A stretch of 64,000 nt of DNA from Pegoplata infirma. Lineage: Eukaryota > Arthropoda > Insecta > Diptera > Anthomyiidae. The notes below the pieces were generated by a model. It did not search any database. It saw nothing but the letters and a program-made list of their open reading frames with translations, and was not told where the DNA came from. The stretch is taken from NCBI GenBank assembly GCA_963921195.1, contig OY992537.1, positions 201,338,581-201,402,580 of the forward strand, given 5' to 3'. Below, in pieces: positions 11,854 through 24,400 of the stretch. Position 1 is the stretch's first letter. Each line of letters begins with the position of its first letter. The position numbers were made by a program, and so were the translations under genes.

Positions 11854-11991
11854 GACCCCCGTAGGCTAGTTGGTAGCGTGCTAGCCTTTCAACGTGGGGG
11901 TCGTGGGTTCGATTCCCACGATTTTCGCTACAACGAGACGACGGTCATTGTTACCAGTTCTTGGTTAGGTGGAATTTATTAAAAAAAAAAA
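11854..11991 (+). mobile_element. Short tRNA-derived SINE (copy 2) with 14-bp target duplications
   Basis: About 138 bp, starting 'gacccccgtaggctagttgg' and ending in an A run. It is flanked by perfect 14-bp direct repeats ATGATTAGTAAAGA (11840-11853 and 11992-12005). The other two tandem units give the empty site 'atgattagtaaagaaacg', confirming the insertion. The A box is at 11862-11873 and the B box GGTTCGATTCC at 11906-11916. The T arm GTGGG-TTCGATT-CCCAC is intact. The anticodon-loop-like CTTTCAA hints at tRNA-Glu ancestry, which is only a guess. It is a different family from the 400-bp SINE at 6975. LINE-mediated retrotransposition is inferred from the tail and duplication. Confidence 0.9.
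11862..11916 (+). promoter_or_regulatory. Pol III A and B boxes of SINE copy 2
   Basis: TAGGCTAGTTGG (A box) and GGTTCGATTCC (B box) are separated by 44 bp as in tRNA genes. The B box lies within a complete T-arm stem and is a perfect match to consensus. Confidence 0.75.
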
Positions 11992-12840
11992 ATGATTAGT
12001 AAAGAAACGTTACCTCGAGCTGGAGTAATCTTTCTCAATAGAATTTATTGGTCGAATATTAAATAATTTTTATTAATTTAAAAATAAAACAGAATTTTAA
12101 TTCAGGATATTTCTGAGAAAGATATTAGAAGATCTTCAAAATATTTGATGGCAAAAATTTTTAAGATTTTAGAAGACTTTTTTCTGCAACATGATGCTAA
12201 AATGCAGCACCAGGACTTAGCAACAAAACAAAATTTGTAGTAAAACTGAAATACACAAAACATTAATAGAAAGATATAATTTATAGAAATAAAAACTTTG
12301 TTTTTTTTGTTTAGCAACATGTTGCTAAACTAGTTCTAAACATTTCTTAATATTAAACATGGATTTAAAACAAACAAACTTTTTAAATGGTTTCTTGAAA
12401 CTTGTTTTTTTGACAATATCATCGTAATGATTCGTAAAGAAACGTGACCTCGAGCTGGAGTAATCTTTCTCAATAGAATTTATAGGTCGAATAATAAATA
12501 ATTTTTATTAATTTAAAAATTAAAACCTAATTTTAATTCATAATATTTCTGAGAAAGATGTTAGAAGATTTTCAAAAAATTTGATGACAAAAATTTTTAA
12601 GATTTTAGAAGACTTTTTTTCTGCAACATGATGCTAAAATACAGCACCAGGACTTAGCAACAAAGCAAAATTTGTAATTCCAGCAACATAGGGAAACTGA
12701 AATACATAAAACAATTATAAAAATAAATAATTTATAGAAATTAAAACTTTGTTTTTCGGTTTCATAAGTCTTTATTTATTTCTGTTTAGCAACATGTTGC
12801 TAAACTAATTCTAAACATTTCTTAATATAAAACATAATAT

Positions 12841-13880
12841 ATTGAAAATTTACATTATAGTATGCATCAAGGTTAAAATTTCTAAAAGACAAACAAAATA
12901 TTGCTCGGGAAAACCTGACTATTTAAAACTTAATGCATATCAAAGAAGAAAGTACGTATTCTAAAGGTGTATACCGTAAATTATCAAAATGTTGATAAGC
13001 TAACCAAACAAAACACATTGAATGAAAGATAATGAAATAGAAATATACAAAAAAATAAAACTTAGAAAAATAAAATAAAAACTTAAATAGAAAAAAAAAA
13101 CACACAAATTAATTAAATTCAAGTTGAAACCCTTTAAAAAGTTAATTATAAATATTACAGAAAAGAAAAATGTAAAACAAAAATTAACAAAAAAATAATT
13201 AAATTATACAAAAAACAAGTTAAGCACAAGTAATATTCTAACAAACCAAAAAAAATCGAAACACTTAAAGAAAAATGTTGTAAATTTTAAATAAAATTTA
13301 TTTTCCACAAATGAGAGCAATTTCATAAACTGAATTACGGTTATGAGATTTAAATTTGAAACAACATACAAGAATTTGGTCGCTCCCTCGATATCTGAAC
13401 TAAATAATTTTTTAATTTTTTTAGAGATTTTTAATTTTTTTTAGTGTATTAACCACTCTTCTCTGTTATTTTTTTTTTTTTTTCAAAAAACATTAGACTT
13501 TATGATACACATAAGTTTCTAAGTAAAACACGTTTGGTTTTGTTTCTGTCTGAGATTTTTTTTTTATATTATTCAATCCAGCTTCTGTTGTTTAAACAGA
13601 AAAAGCTGAAGCAAAAACATTATTGGTTGGTTTATGAAAAAAAAAAACCTTTAATGGGTTCATGTTGCCATGTTTGAAGTATAAAATAAAAGCAGAACAA
13701 ACTAAAAAAAAAATATTGAAAAATACCAACAAGTTTACTAAACAAACGGAAAGGTAATATTCCAATGATTAGTCATCAACAGAATCGATAGAAGAAAAAA
13801 AATAGAGACAGAAGAAATAAAATTGCAAGAAAAAATTTCAAATAAAATAATTTTATTAATTTTAAATTGTATAAAAATAT
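12841..13880. other. A-rich stretch, nothing recognised
   Basis: This kilobase is dominated by A runs with scattered T runs (for example near 13460 and 13555). It lacks the dyad motif and has no convincing exon, RNA or transposon end. It separates two arrays of unlike unit sequence. Confidence 0.55.
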
Positions 13881-16040
13881 ACTTTTAGTAGTATTAGATT
13901 ATGCTTAGCAACATGTTGCAAACACAACAGGAGTTAGAATTTGGATTAAGGATGCTGGCAACATAACAATTTTTTAGCAACATGAGTCGGAGTGCATTAG
14001 TAATTTTAAAGTCTTAAAGGTTATTTTAATAGTAGGCGTTTCAAGCGACATGTTGCTTATATATATTTGCTAACAAACATGTTGCAAATGTAGAAAAAAA
14101 TTATTTATCAACAATTTTTTTGCAAGTGAACCACCATAAGTTGTTTGCCGGTAAGTAAAATTGTTTAAAAAATTAATTATAAATTGATTAAAAAATATCC
14201 TTTAAAGCCATTAGATTATATTTAGTAACAATGCACTTGTAATAAGTCTCTATAATAATGTTGCAAACATATTATGAGTTAGAGTCAATATTGGGAATGT
14301 TGGCAACTTACCAAATGCTAAGCAACATGAGTCAGAGTAAATGGACAATCATAAAATTTAAAAGACATTGAAATGGTTACCGGTTTAAACATGTTGCTTC
14401 TATTTATTTCTTTAAAAAGATGTGTAAATATTATATTTAGAAACATATAACTTATAATTATTTCTCTCTAAACATGTTGCAGACACAATAGGAGTTAGAT
14501 AACGGTTATGGTTGCAATATGAGTCGGAATATATAAAAATTTTTATGTTTTAAAGCCATTTTAATAGTATCCATTTTAAGCAACATGTTGCTTACATTTA
14601 TTTTCTAACAAACATGTTGCAAATGTTCCAAACATTTATCTTCCCACACTATAATTGCAAGTAAAACTTCATAAGATTTTCGCCTTTAAAAAAAGTTTAG
14701 AAAAATAATTTTAAATTGTATAAAAAATCCTTGAAAATCCATTAGATTACGTTTAGCAACATATAACTTATAATTATTTCTCTATAAACATGTTGCAAAC
14801 ACAACAGGAGTTAAAGTATGGATTGAGGATGCTGGCAACTTAACAAACTTTTAAGCAGCATGTGCAGAAGTATATAAGTAATTGTTAGGGTTTAAAGCCA
14901 TTTTAATAGTAGTCATTTTAGGCAACATTTTGCTTATATTTGTTTTCTTACAAACATGTTGCAAATGTGCCAAACATCTATGTAACAACAATTTAGTTGC
15001 GGTAAACAAAATTGTATAGAACATTAACTGTAAATTGTATAAAAAATATCCTTTAAAAGCTATTAGATTATACTTAGCAACATATGATGTAATATAATTT
15101 TTCTATAAACATGTTGCAAACACAACAGAAGTTGGAGTAAAGATTGAGGTTACTGGCAACTCAACAAATTTTTAGCAATTTAGGCCGAATTTTATTTATA
15201 ATTTTTATGTATATTTAATACTATTTTAACAGTAGGCATTTATAGCAACATGTTGCTTATATTTTTTTTTCTGACAAACATGTTGCAGATGTGCCAAATA
15301 TTTCTGTATCAACAATTAAATTGCAAGTTGTTCGCTGGTGAATAAATATGTTCAGAAAATAAATTTTTAATTGTATAACAATATCCTTTAAAAGATATTA
15401 GATCATATTTGGCAACATATTACTTATAATTATTTCTCTATAAACATGTTGCAAACATACCAAGAGTTAAAGTTAAGAGTGTAAATTTTGACAACTTAAC
15501 AAATTTTTAGCATCGTGATTCGGAGTATATAATATAATAATCACAAGGTTTAAATGCATTTAGCGTTTTAAGCAACATGTTGCTTATAATTATTTTCCTA
15601 TGATTTAAAATAATTTACCTATAAACATGTTGCAAACACAACAGAAGTTATAGTACAGATTGAGGTTGCTAGCAACTTAAAAAAATTTTAGCAACATGAT
15701 TTGGAGTATGTAGGAATTTTTATGTTTTAAAGTTATTTTAATAGTAGGCGTTTTAAGCAACATGTTCATTATATTTATTTTCCAACAAACATGTTGCAAA
15801 TATGCCAAAAATGTATATTACAAAAATTCAATTGCAAGTAAATCCCCATAAGTTGTTCTCCGGTAAATTAAAATATTTAGAAAATTAAATTTATATTGTA
15901 TAAAAAATATCCTTTTAAATCCATTAGATTATGTTTAGCAACTTACCACTTTTAATAATTTCTCTGTAAACATGTTGAAAAGATATCAGGAGTTGAAGTT
16001 AAGATTGTGAATGTTCACAACTTATTCAAAAAGGTGTTTC
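13881..16040. repeat. Dyad array D (class I), ~330-350 bp unit
   Basis: About six units recur. Each reads, in order, 'ttaagcaacatgttgcttat', 'aacaaacatgttgcaaatg', 'cattagattatgtttagcaa', 'tataaacatgttgcaaacac', 'aacaggagttagagt', 'gatgctggcaacttaac' and 'gcaacatgagtcggagtat'. Anchor points lie near 14040, 14577, 14918, 15243 and 15570. Each unit therefore holds several full or half dyads at fixed places. Spacers are variable, but all GCAACAT cores stay recognisable. Confidence 0.88.
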
Positions 16041-17420
16041 TTCCACTTTTTTATATTCAATAACGAAAAACTAACTCTTTAATGTTAACCGAGTCTTAAA
16101 TTTACAAAATGTTTCTAAACTCTACATCAACATGTTGTTACGATTTAATATTCTTTTCTATTTAACAATGAATTTAATTATAACAAAAGTTAAAAGAATA
16201 TGTTGACTAATATTTTGCAACATGTTGCTAATATAAACATTTATTTCTAAAGAAATAAGTCCACATTTTTTGCAACATGTTGACTAATAGGTTCCTACTA
16301 CATATTGCCATTGTATACGGCAACATATTATTAGAGCAAAAAACATGGAATATGTTGCTAAAGCAAATTATGTTAAAAAAGTTATTTTTATTAAAATAAA
16401 ACTTTTGAAATTTTGGCAACTTTTTTTAATACAAATGTTGATTACAACATATTGCCAAAATATTTAGCAACATGTTACTAAAGCAAACAACACGCAACAT
16501 GTCGCGAAACAACATGTTAAAGAAAACTTTAACTTCTAGCAACTTTTTTAATACAAATATGGACTCAAAACTACAAAATGCTGAAAAAAATATTAACAAC
16601 CCTAAGAGAAATTGGTTGATCCTACAGGACCGATTGAGCTAATCAAAATTATCCCACGACTGTTTCAACACGAACTGGTCAGAGAATATCAGTTCTGTGA
16701 CCAGAAAAAATTGGTTAATTGATCTAAAAAACCCATTTATCGAGTAGTCATGTGTCATGTAACAAGGTGTTGATTAACTCCGTTCTAGGACATGACCACG
16801 TAAAAGTGACAGGTCCCTTTCATCCAAAAAATTCCAATCTAGTACCGGTCTTTGACTGCCCCTTTCTAACAAGGAACGTGCTGTTGCGATAAATTATTTT
16901 TAAAACAGGGATTCTGGTCCGTTACCTAAAGTTTTAATAAAACCTTAGAAGCGTTTGCAACATGTTGCTAAGTTCTATGGCAACATTTTGTTAAGAAAAA
17001 AAAACGTATCCTCAGGTATTCCTTTAAATTTATAATTGTGTTTTTCTTAATTTCCACTAAAAGTAACAACAACACGCAACATGTCGCAAAGCAACATGTT
17101 GAAGAAAATTAAAACTTTTAGCAATTTTTTAATACAAACGTTGATTCAAATAACAACATGTTGAAAAAATCTTTAGCAACATGCTGCTGCGAAAAATCAT
17201 TTTTAAAACGGGAAATCAGGTCCATTAACTGAAGTTATAATAAAACCTCACAATATTTGCAACATGTTGCTCACTTCTACAGCAACTTATTGTTAAGAAA
17301 AAACGTATTGTTTGAAATTCCCTTAAAATTTGTAGTGTTTACTAATTTCTACGATAAGTTTCAAGTGTGCAAAGTTTTTAGCATGCTGCCTTATTTGTTA
17401 AGCATATAAAAATCATTTGC
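16041..17420. repeat. Dyad array E (class I), ~600-bp unit with insertion
   Basis: Two units are visible. The phrases 'acacgcaacatgtcgc', 'aaagcaacatgttgaagaaaa', 'aaaacgggaaatcaggtcc' and 'tttgcaacatgttgctcac' recur near 16490/17065, 16530/17090, 16900/17205 and 16950/17260. The first unit is interrupted at 16601-16876. Phrases such as 'gcaacatgttgctaatat' at 16217 extend the array leftwards. Confidence 0.78.
16601..16876. mobile_element. ~275-bp insertion in array E, class unknown
   Basis: Here the composition changes to a GC-richer, non-repetitive sequence starting 'cctaagagaaattggttgat' and ending 'cccctttctaacaagg'. Alignment of flanks to the next unit (gttgaaaaaatctttagcaac + atgctgctgcg) shows this block is extra. 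The tips are at best weakly inverted (CCCTAAGAGAAA versus CCTTGTTAGAAA). Possible short flanking repeats (aacaac/aacaag) are not conclusive. I do not recognise the family. Confidence 0.6.
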
Positions 17421-18110
17421 AACATGTGTCTAGAAATAAATTGTTTAAATATTGCATATTGCCTATAATTTATATAAAACTTTATTAATTTCTAGCAAAA
17501 GCCCACAATTTTTGCAATATATTGCATTCCCTATAAATTGTTTAAAGTCTTTAAAAAAAAAAAAATTGCACAAAAAACCAGTTTTCCTTTTTTGTTTTGT
17601 TTTTGCAACAAGTATGACTTTAACAAACAAAAAAAGTAGCGGAAAAAGAGGAAACTAACCTAAAAAAAAATATGTATAAGAAACAGTTAGTTACTCAGCT
17701 ACAGCAACAACTGCATTACATTGCAAGACAACATTGCAACAAAAAAATGTATATAAAGTTTTTTTTTTAAAAAAGTTACACTTTGCCAGCCAGTTTTTTT
17801 CTAAAAAAAAAAACACAATTCAGTTCATTTACAAATGCGTGTTTGTTATGAGAAACAAAAAAAAATCACAACAAATTGCACGAAACAGCAATATGCAACA
17901 GTCATAAAAGCCAAAGTTAAAAACAAACAACTAAGAAAGTTACACTTGAACAACACTGAATTTGAGATACCCTAAAAGAGTTTTAAATATACTTATTCTT
18001 ATAATCTAAACTTAGCAAAGGACCTTAAAGATCTATGTTCAATTTGTTAAGTGATTTGAGAAATTGTAATCAAACATTATTTCTCGCGATATCTATTCGA
18101 TTTGAAGACA
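17421..18110. other. AT-rich stretch, nothing recognised
   Basis: Sequence with many A runs and isolated 'gcaacaactgc' or 'ttgcaaga' words but no complete dyad. No gene, RNA or transposon boundary is supported. Confidence 0.55.
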
Positions 18111-18785
18111 CTTCAATTTTAAAATAAAGTTGTTAAACAATGTTGCTAAACATTTTTTTGGAAATCATGCTGTAAAACAATGTTTATATACAATGTTGCC
18201 TAACAAATTTCATAAGCAATGCTACTAAACACGTTGCAAAATAATGTTTATAAACAATGTTGTTAAGCAATATTTATAAAAAAACGTTGTAAAAAATCAT
18301 TAATTATTTAAAAAAAATCAATTCTAAAATAAATTTGTTAAACAATGTTGCCAAACACTTTTTGGAAACCATGCTGTAGAACAATGTTTATATACAATGT
18401 TGCTTAACAAATTTTATAAGCAATGTTGCTAAACACTCTTGCAAAACAAAGCCTATAAATAATGTTGCTAAGCAATATTTATAAAAAAAGTTGCAAAGAA
18501 ATGTTTATAAACAATGTTGCAATATCAAAATAACACACAATTTTTTTTTAACAATAACAATTATTGAAATTATATTTTTAATACTTCAAAAATGTTGCTA
18601 GCAAAAATGGAAACAATGCTGTAAAAATGTTTACATACAATGTTGCTTAACAAAGTTTGTAAGCAATGTTTCTAACAGTGTTGCTAAGCAATATTTATAT
18701 AGTTGCTGAGCAATATTTATAATAAAGGCTACATAAAATGTTTATAAACAATGTTTATAACAATGTTGCGACTCGTTTAATTCAG
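18111..18785. repeat. Dyad array F (class III and CAATGTTGC variants)
   Basis: Short imperfect units of about 45-200 bp repeat 'aacaatgtttataaacaatg', 'aatgttgctaagcaatattt' and 'ggaaaccatgctgtaaaacaatg'. The class I palindrome is nearly absent and is replaced by AACAATGTTGC and GTTTATAAAC. Units at 18135, 18330 and 18590 share a longer common order, suggesting a ~200-250 bp higher-order unit. Confidence 0.78.
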
Positions 18786-19375
18786 AATATATGATCTCGG
18801 CTTGGTATTCGTAACATTTTCTTTAAATCCTGTACCTAATCGTTCTGTAGAGTACTCAAAAATTAACATTTGTGTGTACAATACATATTTTTTTCGGTTT
18901 ATCTTCTGTGTTCTTGTTTTTTGTGGCATGGTTTAGTGTCAGCCAACATTATTCATTACACATTATTTAAATACAAAATTTAATGTTTTAAGCTTGTGGG
19001 TTTATTGTGTGGTAGTTTGGTTGGCTGAATCCATGCTTGTTGGAGTGTTTCTTCTCTATAATGATCCTTGTGGAACAATGAGGAAATATTTACAACAAAA
19101 AAAAAAATAGTTTACGCTTTTGCATTAAATTTGCATTTTAAATTTATTGTCATTGTTTAGGTTTGTAATATTTTTTTATTGTCATGTTGCCTGTATGTAT
19201 ATGATGATTAACATTTTTGAATTGATGTTGATGATGAGTCATATGTGGTTAAAACTGCTATTTGTCAAAATATGAAATTAGAGCAAAATAAAAGACAATA
19301 AATATTGTTAAAGATTTGAACTACCAATTTAAGAATTTAAATATTTAAAGAAAATAAAAAAGAGTTTAGAATTTT
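18786..19375. other. AT-rich stretch, nothing recognised
   Basis: Non-repetitive AT-rich sequence without dyads. Words such as 'gtgtggtagtttggttggctg' are not recognised as part of any gene. No feature is supported. Confidence 0.5.
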
Positions 19376-20660
19376 TATCTTTAAAATTTGGCAACATGCT
19401 GCTAATTAGGTTATTTGGCAACATGTTGCAATGTGTACTGTTTTCGAAATTATTTGTTGTTTTGATTTTAAAATAAAACAGTTTTGAAAATTGCGCAATT
19501 ATGAATTTTAAAACATAATGCAGAAATTCATATTTATGTCTTTAGCAACATGTTTATATACATTTTTTATGAATATTTAAATTAAAATAAGCTGTTTTTA
19601 ATAATTAAGAGTTATTAACAAGCTGCTAAACATTGTTATAGCTAAGTAACATGTTGCTAAGCAGTGTTAATGCTTTTATAGCTACATGTTGCTGAACATA
19701 AAAATGTTAATTGGGGTAATACACTAATTGTAAATTATGTTTTTTTAAAAAAAGTCATCAAAATGTTTATAGGTATTTCTTAATTTTGATTTTTGGAACA
19801 GGTAGGCAATAGCAACTTGTTGCTGAACGTTACAATACACACTTTTATATTGTTATCTCTGGAAAATTTTTTGGAACATATTCCTATTACAATAGATTCT
19901 TGAATATATTCTACGGTAATCACAACATTTTCTATGTAAAATGATTTTTTTTAAAAAACTACTTGCTCTAAAAAATTATTGCTTTGGGTACAAATTCAAA
20001 CAAAAATGATTGATTCTGGAATGTTTAGTAGAATCGGATGCAGGGTAATATAATGCGTACTGGAACCGATAATTTTGCTCGGATATTCTAAAGCAACATG
20101 TAGAAATATTAAAATTAAGTGTTGCTTCGACATTTTTTTTTTAGTTTTCCTGATTAATACCATTAGCAACATGTTATTACTTATTTTAAATGAATACTTA
20201 AATTGAAGGGAGTTACTTTTATTAATTAAGAAAATGTAAATGTTGCTTAACAACTTTATATCTTTGAAACAAGTTGCTAAGTATGGTTATTGTTAACAGG
20301 ATGTTGCTAATCATTATTTAATTCTGTAGCAACATGTTGGTAGACATGGTTATTATATTATAGAAATAGTTCTTAGTACATATTGCATTTTTAGACCGGT
20401 TATGTGTCAGCAACATGTTGCTAAACTTCATAATTTTTAGCAACCTGTTGACAAACATTGTTATTTTTAAAGTCTAGCAACATATTGCTAAACAAAAAAA
20501 AACATGTTTAGCAACATTTTGCTAGATCTTAAATGTGGAATGGGCTTATAAGTTAATTATTATTTTTTTTAACGCCTTTTAGGGTTTTCATAAAATTGTT
20601 TAAAATTATGAAGTTTTTAAATATTTTTTTAGTTTCTAATCATGTTGCAGAACATGACTA
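19376..20660. repeat. Dyad cluster G (class I, irregular)
   Basis: Class I dyads and near-dyads recur irregularly near 19390, 19419, 19645, 19684, 20165, 20330, 20410, 20440 and 20477. Surrounding sequence shows little tandem order. Here the dyad is the only clearly repeated feature, which matters for interpreting the family. Confidence 0.72.
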
Positions 20661-20850
20661 CACATTAACAGTACCGTTTTACCCATTAACGCAAACGGGG
20701 CACTCGCGCAGACTACATAGGGTCTCCAATGACCAACAAATTTACATACACGAACAATTATACTGAATTATTTAGTGCTTTTTTAAGCTCATAAAACTTT
20801 TTTACAGGCAAATTTTTTTCCCCAACTCAAATTCATAAAAAAAAATTCCT
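20661..20850. other. Short GC-richer unique segment
   Basis: The segment around 20690-20740 ('cggggcactcgcgcagac', 'catagggtctccaatg') is noticeably richer in G and C than its neighbours. It has no copy in the window and no recognisable identity. It may be a fragment of an insertion. Confidence 0.35.
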
Positions 20851-21405
20851 ACATAAAGTTTTATATTCTGAAAAATTTTTCGTATAGAAAAAATTTCAGA
20901 TTCTGAGACATTTTTCGTACATAAAAAGTCTCGAATTCTAAGGCATTTTTCATATAGGAAAGGTCTCAGACTCTAAACATTTTTCGTTTTTAGAAAGTTG
21001 CAAATTTTAAGAATTTTCGCAAACAAAGTCATAGATTCTGAGACACTTTTCGTATAGAAAAAGACCCAGATTCTGAGTCATTCTAAGAATCTGAGAAATG
21101 TATACAAAGTCCTTAATTCTGAGACATGTTTCGTATATATATTCAGATTCTAAATCATTCAAAGAATAATAGAATAATGTTTCTTATAGAAAAAGTCTAA
21201 GATTCGGAAACATTTTTCGTAAAGAAAAAGACTTAAACTCTGAACATTTTTCGTATAGAAAATGTTTTAGATTTTAAGAATCTGAGAAATTCTGAGATAT
21301 TTTTCGCATAAAAAGGGCTTAGATTCTAAGAAATTTTTTGTTTAGAAAAAGTCTCAGATTTTGAGACGTTTTTCGTGTAGAAAAGTGTCAGATTCTAAGA
21401 ATTTT
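20851..21405 (-). repeat. Palindromic ~35-bp minisatellite, locus 1
   Basis: About fifteen degenerate units of roughly 35 bp contain 'cagattctgagac', 'atttttcgtatagaaaaag' and variants. The core GTCTCAGAATCTGAGAC is itself a near-perfect palindrome. The unit is the reverse complement of the one at 27126-28282, hence the strand given. Units here are more diverged than at the second locus. It abuts array H on its right and has no coding sense. Confidence 0.85.
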
Positions 21406-24400
21406 TTTTTTATAGCAACATGTTGCTGAACATGATTAAGTGTTGTATTTGACAAATATTTTTGATTACTTTACCAATTAATGATTATGGATTTATTTGT
21501 AATGTTTTAAATTTTATATTTTTAAACTTAATGTAATCAGCAACATGTTTATAAACATTTCAAAATTTATACAATTTATATAAATACTAGTAGCAAAAAA
21601 AAATTTGCAAAATATTCGAGATTGCTTATCATAAATTACTTTTTTTTATCATAAATGTTGCTTTGACTGTGAATGTTATATTTTTTAAACAAAAAATCGT
21701 TTAAGTTAAAAAAAATTTTAAATGTTTACAGAATTTATACAACTAGCAACATGTTGCTGAAGATAATAAAGTGCAATATTTGACAAACTTTACGATTTGT
21801 TAACAAGTTACAATTTTGGATTTATATGTAATACATATAAAAGTTTATATGTTTATATCAATATAATCAGCAACATGTTTATTAACATTTTGAACATTTA
21901 AAAATTTTTACAATTCATTTTAATATAATCGGAAATCTAACCAAAAACAATGTACAAAAAACTCGAGATTGCTTATCATAAATTAGTTTTGGTTAACATG
22001 TTGCTTTCACTTAGAATGTTACATTTATTAAACCAAATACCGTTAAAGTTTTAAAAAAATATAATCTTTACAGATTTCATAATATATACAACTAGCAACA
22101 TGTTGCTGAAATTAATAAAGTGCAATATTTGACAAACTTTATGATTTATTAACAAGTTACAATTTTAGATTTATATGTGATACATATAAAAGTTTGCATC
22201 TTTATATCAATATAACCAGCAACATGTTTATAAACATTTTAAATTTTATACAATTTATTTTGATACTTCTGGACAAAAACAATGTATACAAAATTCAAGA
22301 TAGCTTACATTTTTTTATAAAAAATTTGGATTCTAAGTATTTACAATGTTTATCAACATGTTGCAACAAAATCCAGTTAATTGAGATTAAGAAAAATTCA
22401 CAAAAAAATTTTGCTTCAAGGTAAGAAATGTTGACAGATACTTAAAATGCAACATTATTTGTGATGTTTTAAATTTCATCTCTTAATGCCTATATGTAAT
22501 CGGCAGCATGTTTATAAACGTTTTAAAATTTATACAACTTATTTAAATACCAGTAGCCACAAAAAATGTGTCCAACATTTGAGATTGCTTATCATTAATT
22601 AATTTTGGTTAACATAAATGTTGTTTTGACTTTGAATGTTACATTTATTAAAGAAAATACCGGTATATATTGACAAAAAGTTAAAATTTTTACAGATTTT
22701 CTAATTTTTTCTTCTAGCAACATGTAATATTGGAAATACTTTATGATTTGTTAAAAAGTTACAATTTTGGATTTTTATGTAATATATAAAAGTTTATATC
22801 TTTATATCAATATAATCAGCAACATGTTTATAAACATTTTAAGATTTATACAATTTATTTTAATACTTCTGGACAAAAACAATGTATACAAAATTCAAGA
22901 TAGTTTACATTTGTTTGTAAAAAAATTTGGATTCTAAGCATTTACAATGTTTATCAACATGTTGCAACAAAATCCAGCTAATTGAGATTAATTGATATTG
23001 AGAAATATTCACTAAAAAATGTTGCTTCAAGGTGAGAAATGTTGACAGATACTTGAAATGCAACATTATTTGTGATGTTTTCATTTTTTTTATTATTATA
23101 CCTTTATGTAATCAGCAACATGTTTATAAATATTTTAAAATTTATACAAATTATTTAAATACACCCAAAAAAATACGTGGGTATTCAATACTAAAAATTT
23201 AACTAATTTTAGTCCAAAAGGACCTAGTGCAGATATTGGTAACCAGTACTAAAATTTTTAACTAAAATTAGTCAAAACCAGTACAAATTACTAATGTTAG
23301 TACTTTGAAGATACTAAAATTAGTAACCAATTAGTAGATTTTGGTACAATATCACTTACTAAACCTTTTACTGTAGAATTATTTTGAGTGTACTAGTAGC
23401 AAAAAAAAATGTCCACAAAACTTGAGATTGCTTATCATAAATTAATTTTGTTTACCATAAATGTTGTTTTGACTTTGAATGTTACATTTATTAAAGAAAA
23501 TACCGATAAAGTTTAAAAAAACTTAAAATTTTTACAGTTATCCTAATTTTTACTTCTAGCAACATGTTGCTGAAGATAATAAAGTGCAATATTTGACAAA
23601 CTTTATGATTTATTAACAAGTTACAATTTTAGATTTATATGTGATATATATAAAAGATTATATATATTTATATTAATATAACCCGCAACATGTTTATAAA
23701 CATTTTAAATTTTATACAATTTTTTTTAATACTTCTGGACAAAAACAATGTATACAAAATTAAAGATAGTTTACATTTGTTTATAAAAAAATTTGGATAC
23801 TAAGTGTTTACAATGTTTATCTACATGTTGCAACAAAATCCAGCTAATTGAAATTAATTGAGATTGAGAAAAATTCACAGAAAATTGTTGCTTCAAGGAA
23901 TGTTGACAGATACTTGAAATGCAACATTATTTGTGATGTTTTAAATTTCATATTTTAATGCCTACATGTAATCGGCAGCATGTTTATAAACGTTTTAAAA
24001 TTTATACAACTTATTTAAATACTAGTAGCCACAAAAAAATGTGCTCAACATTTGAGATTGCTTATCATAAATAAATTTTGGTTAATATAAATGTTGTTTT
24101 GACTTTGAATATTTCATTTATTAAACAAAATGCCGTTAAAGTTTACAAAAAACTTAAAATTTTTACAAATGTCCTAATTTATACATCTAGCAACATGTTG
24201 CTGAAGATAATAAAGTGCAATATTTGGCAAACTTTATGATTTATTAACAAGTTACAATTGTAGATTTATATAAAAGTTTGCATCTTTATATCAATATAAC
24301 CAGCAACATGTTTATAAACATTTCAATTTTTATACAATTTATTTTAATACTTCTGGACAAAAACAATCTATACAAAATTAGAGATAATTCACAATTGTTT

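Larger units (their letters stand above)
11340..12840. repeat. Three-copy tandem unit carrying class I dyads
   Basis: Three head-to-tail copies begin near 11340, 11800 and 12360. Each contains in order 'atcgtaatgattagtaaag', 'cgtgacctcgagctggagta', 'aattcaggatatttctgaga', 'ctgcaacatgatgctaaaat', 'gcagcaccaggacttagcaac' and a closing 'gcaacatgttgctaaacta'. The second copy is split by a SINE at 11854. The first copy has 'gcaacatgttgtta' in place of the perfect dyad. Near-identity between copies suggests recent expansion. Confidence 0.88.

Noticed and set aside
11854..11925. Functional tRNA gene
   Set aside because: The T arm is intact, but the anticodon stem and acceptor stem fail, and the unit has an A tail and target duplications.
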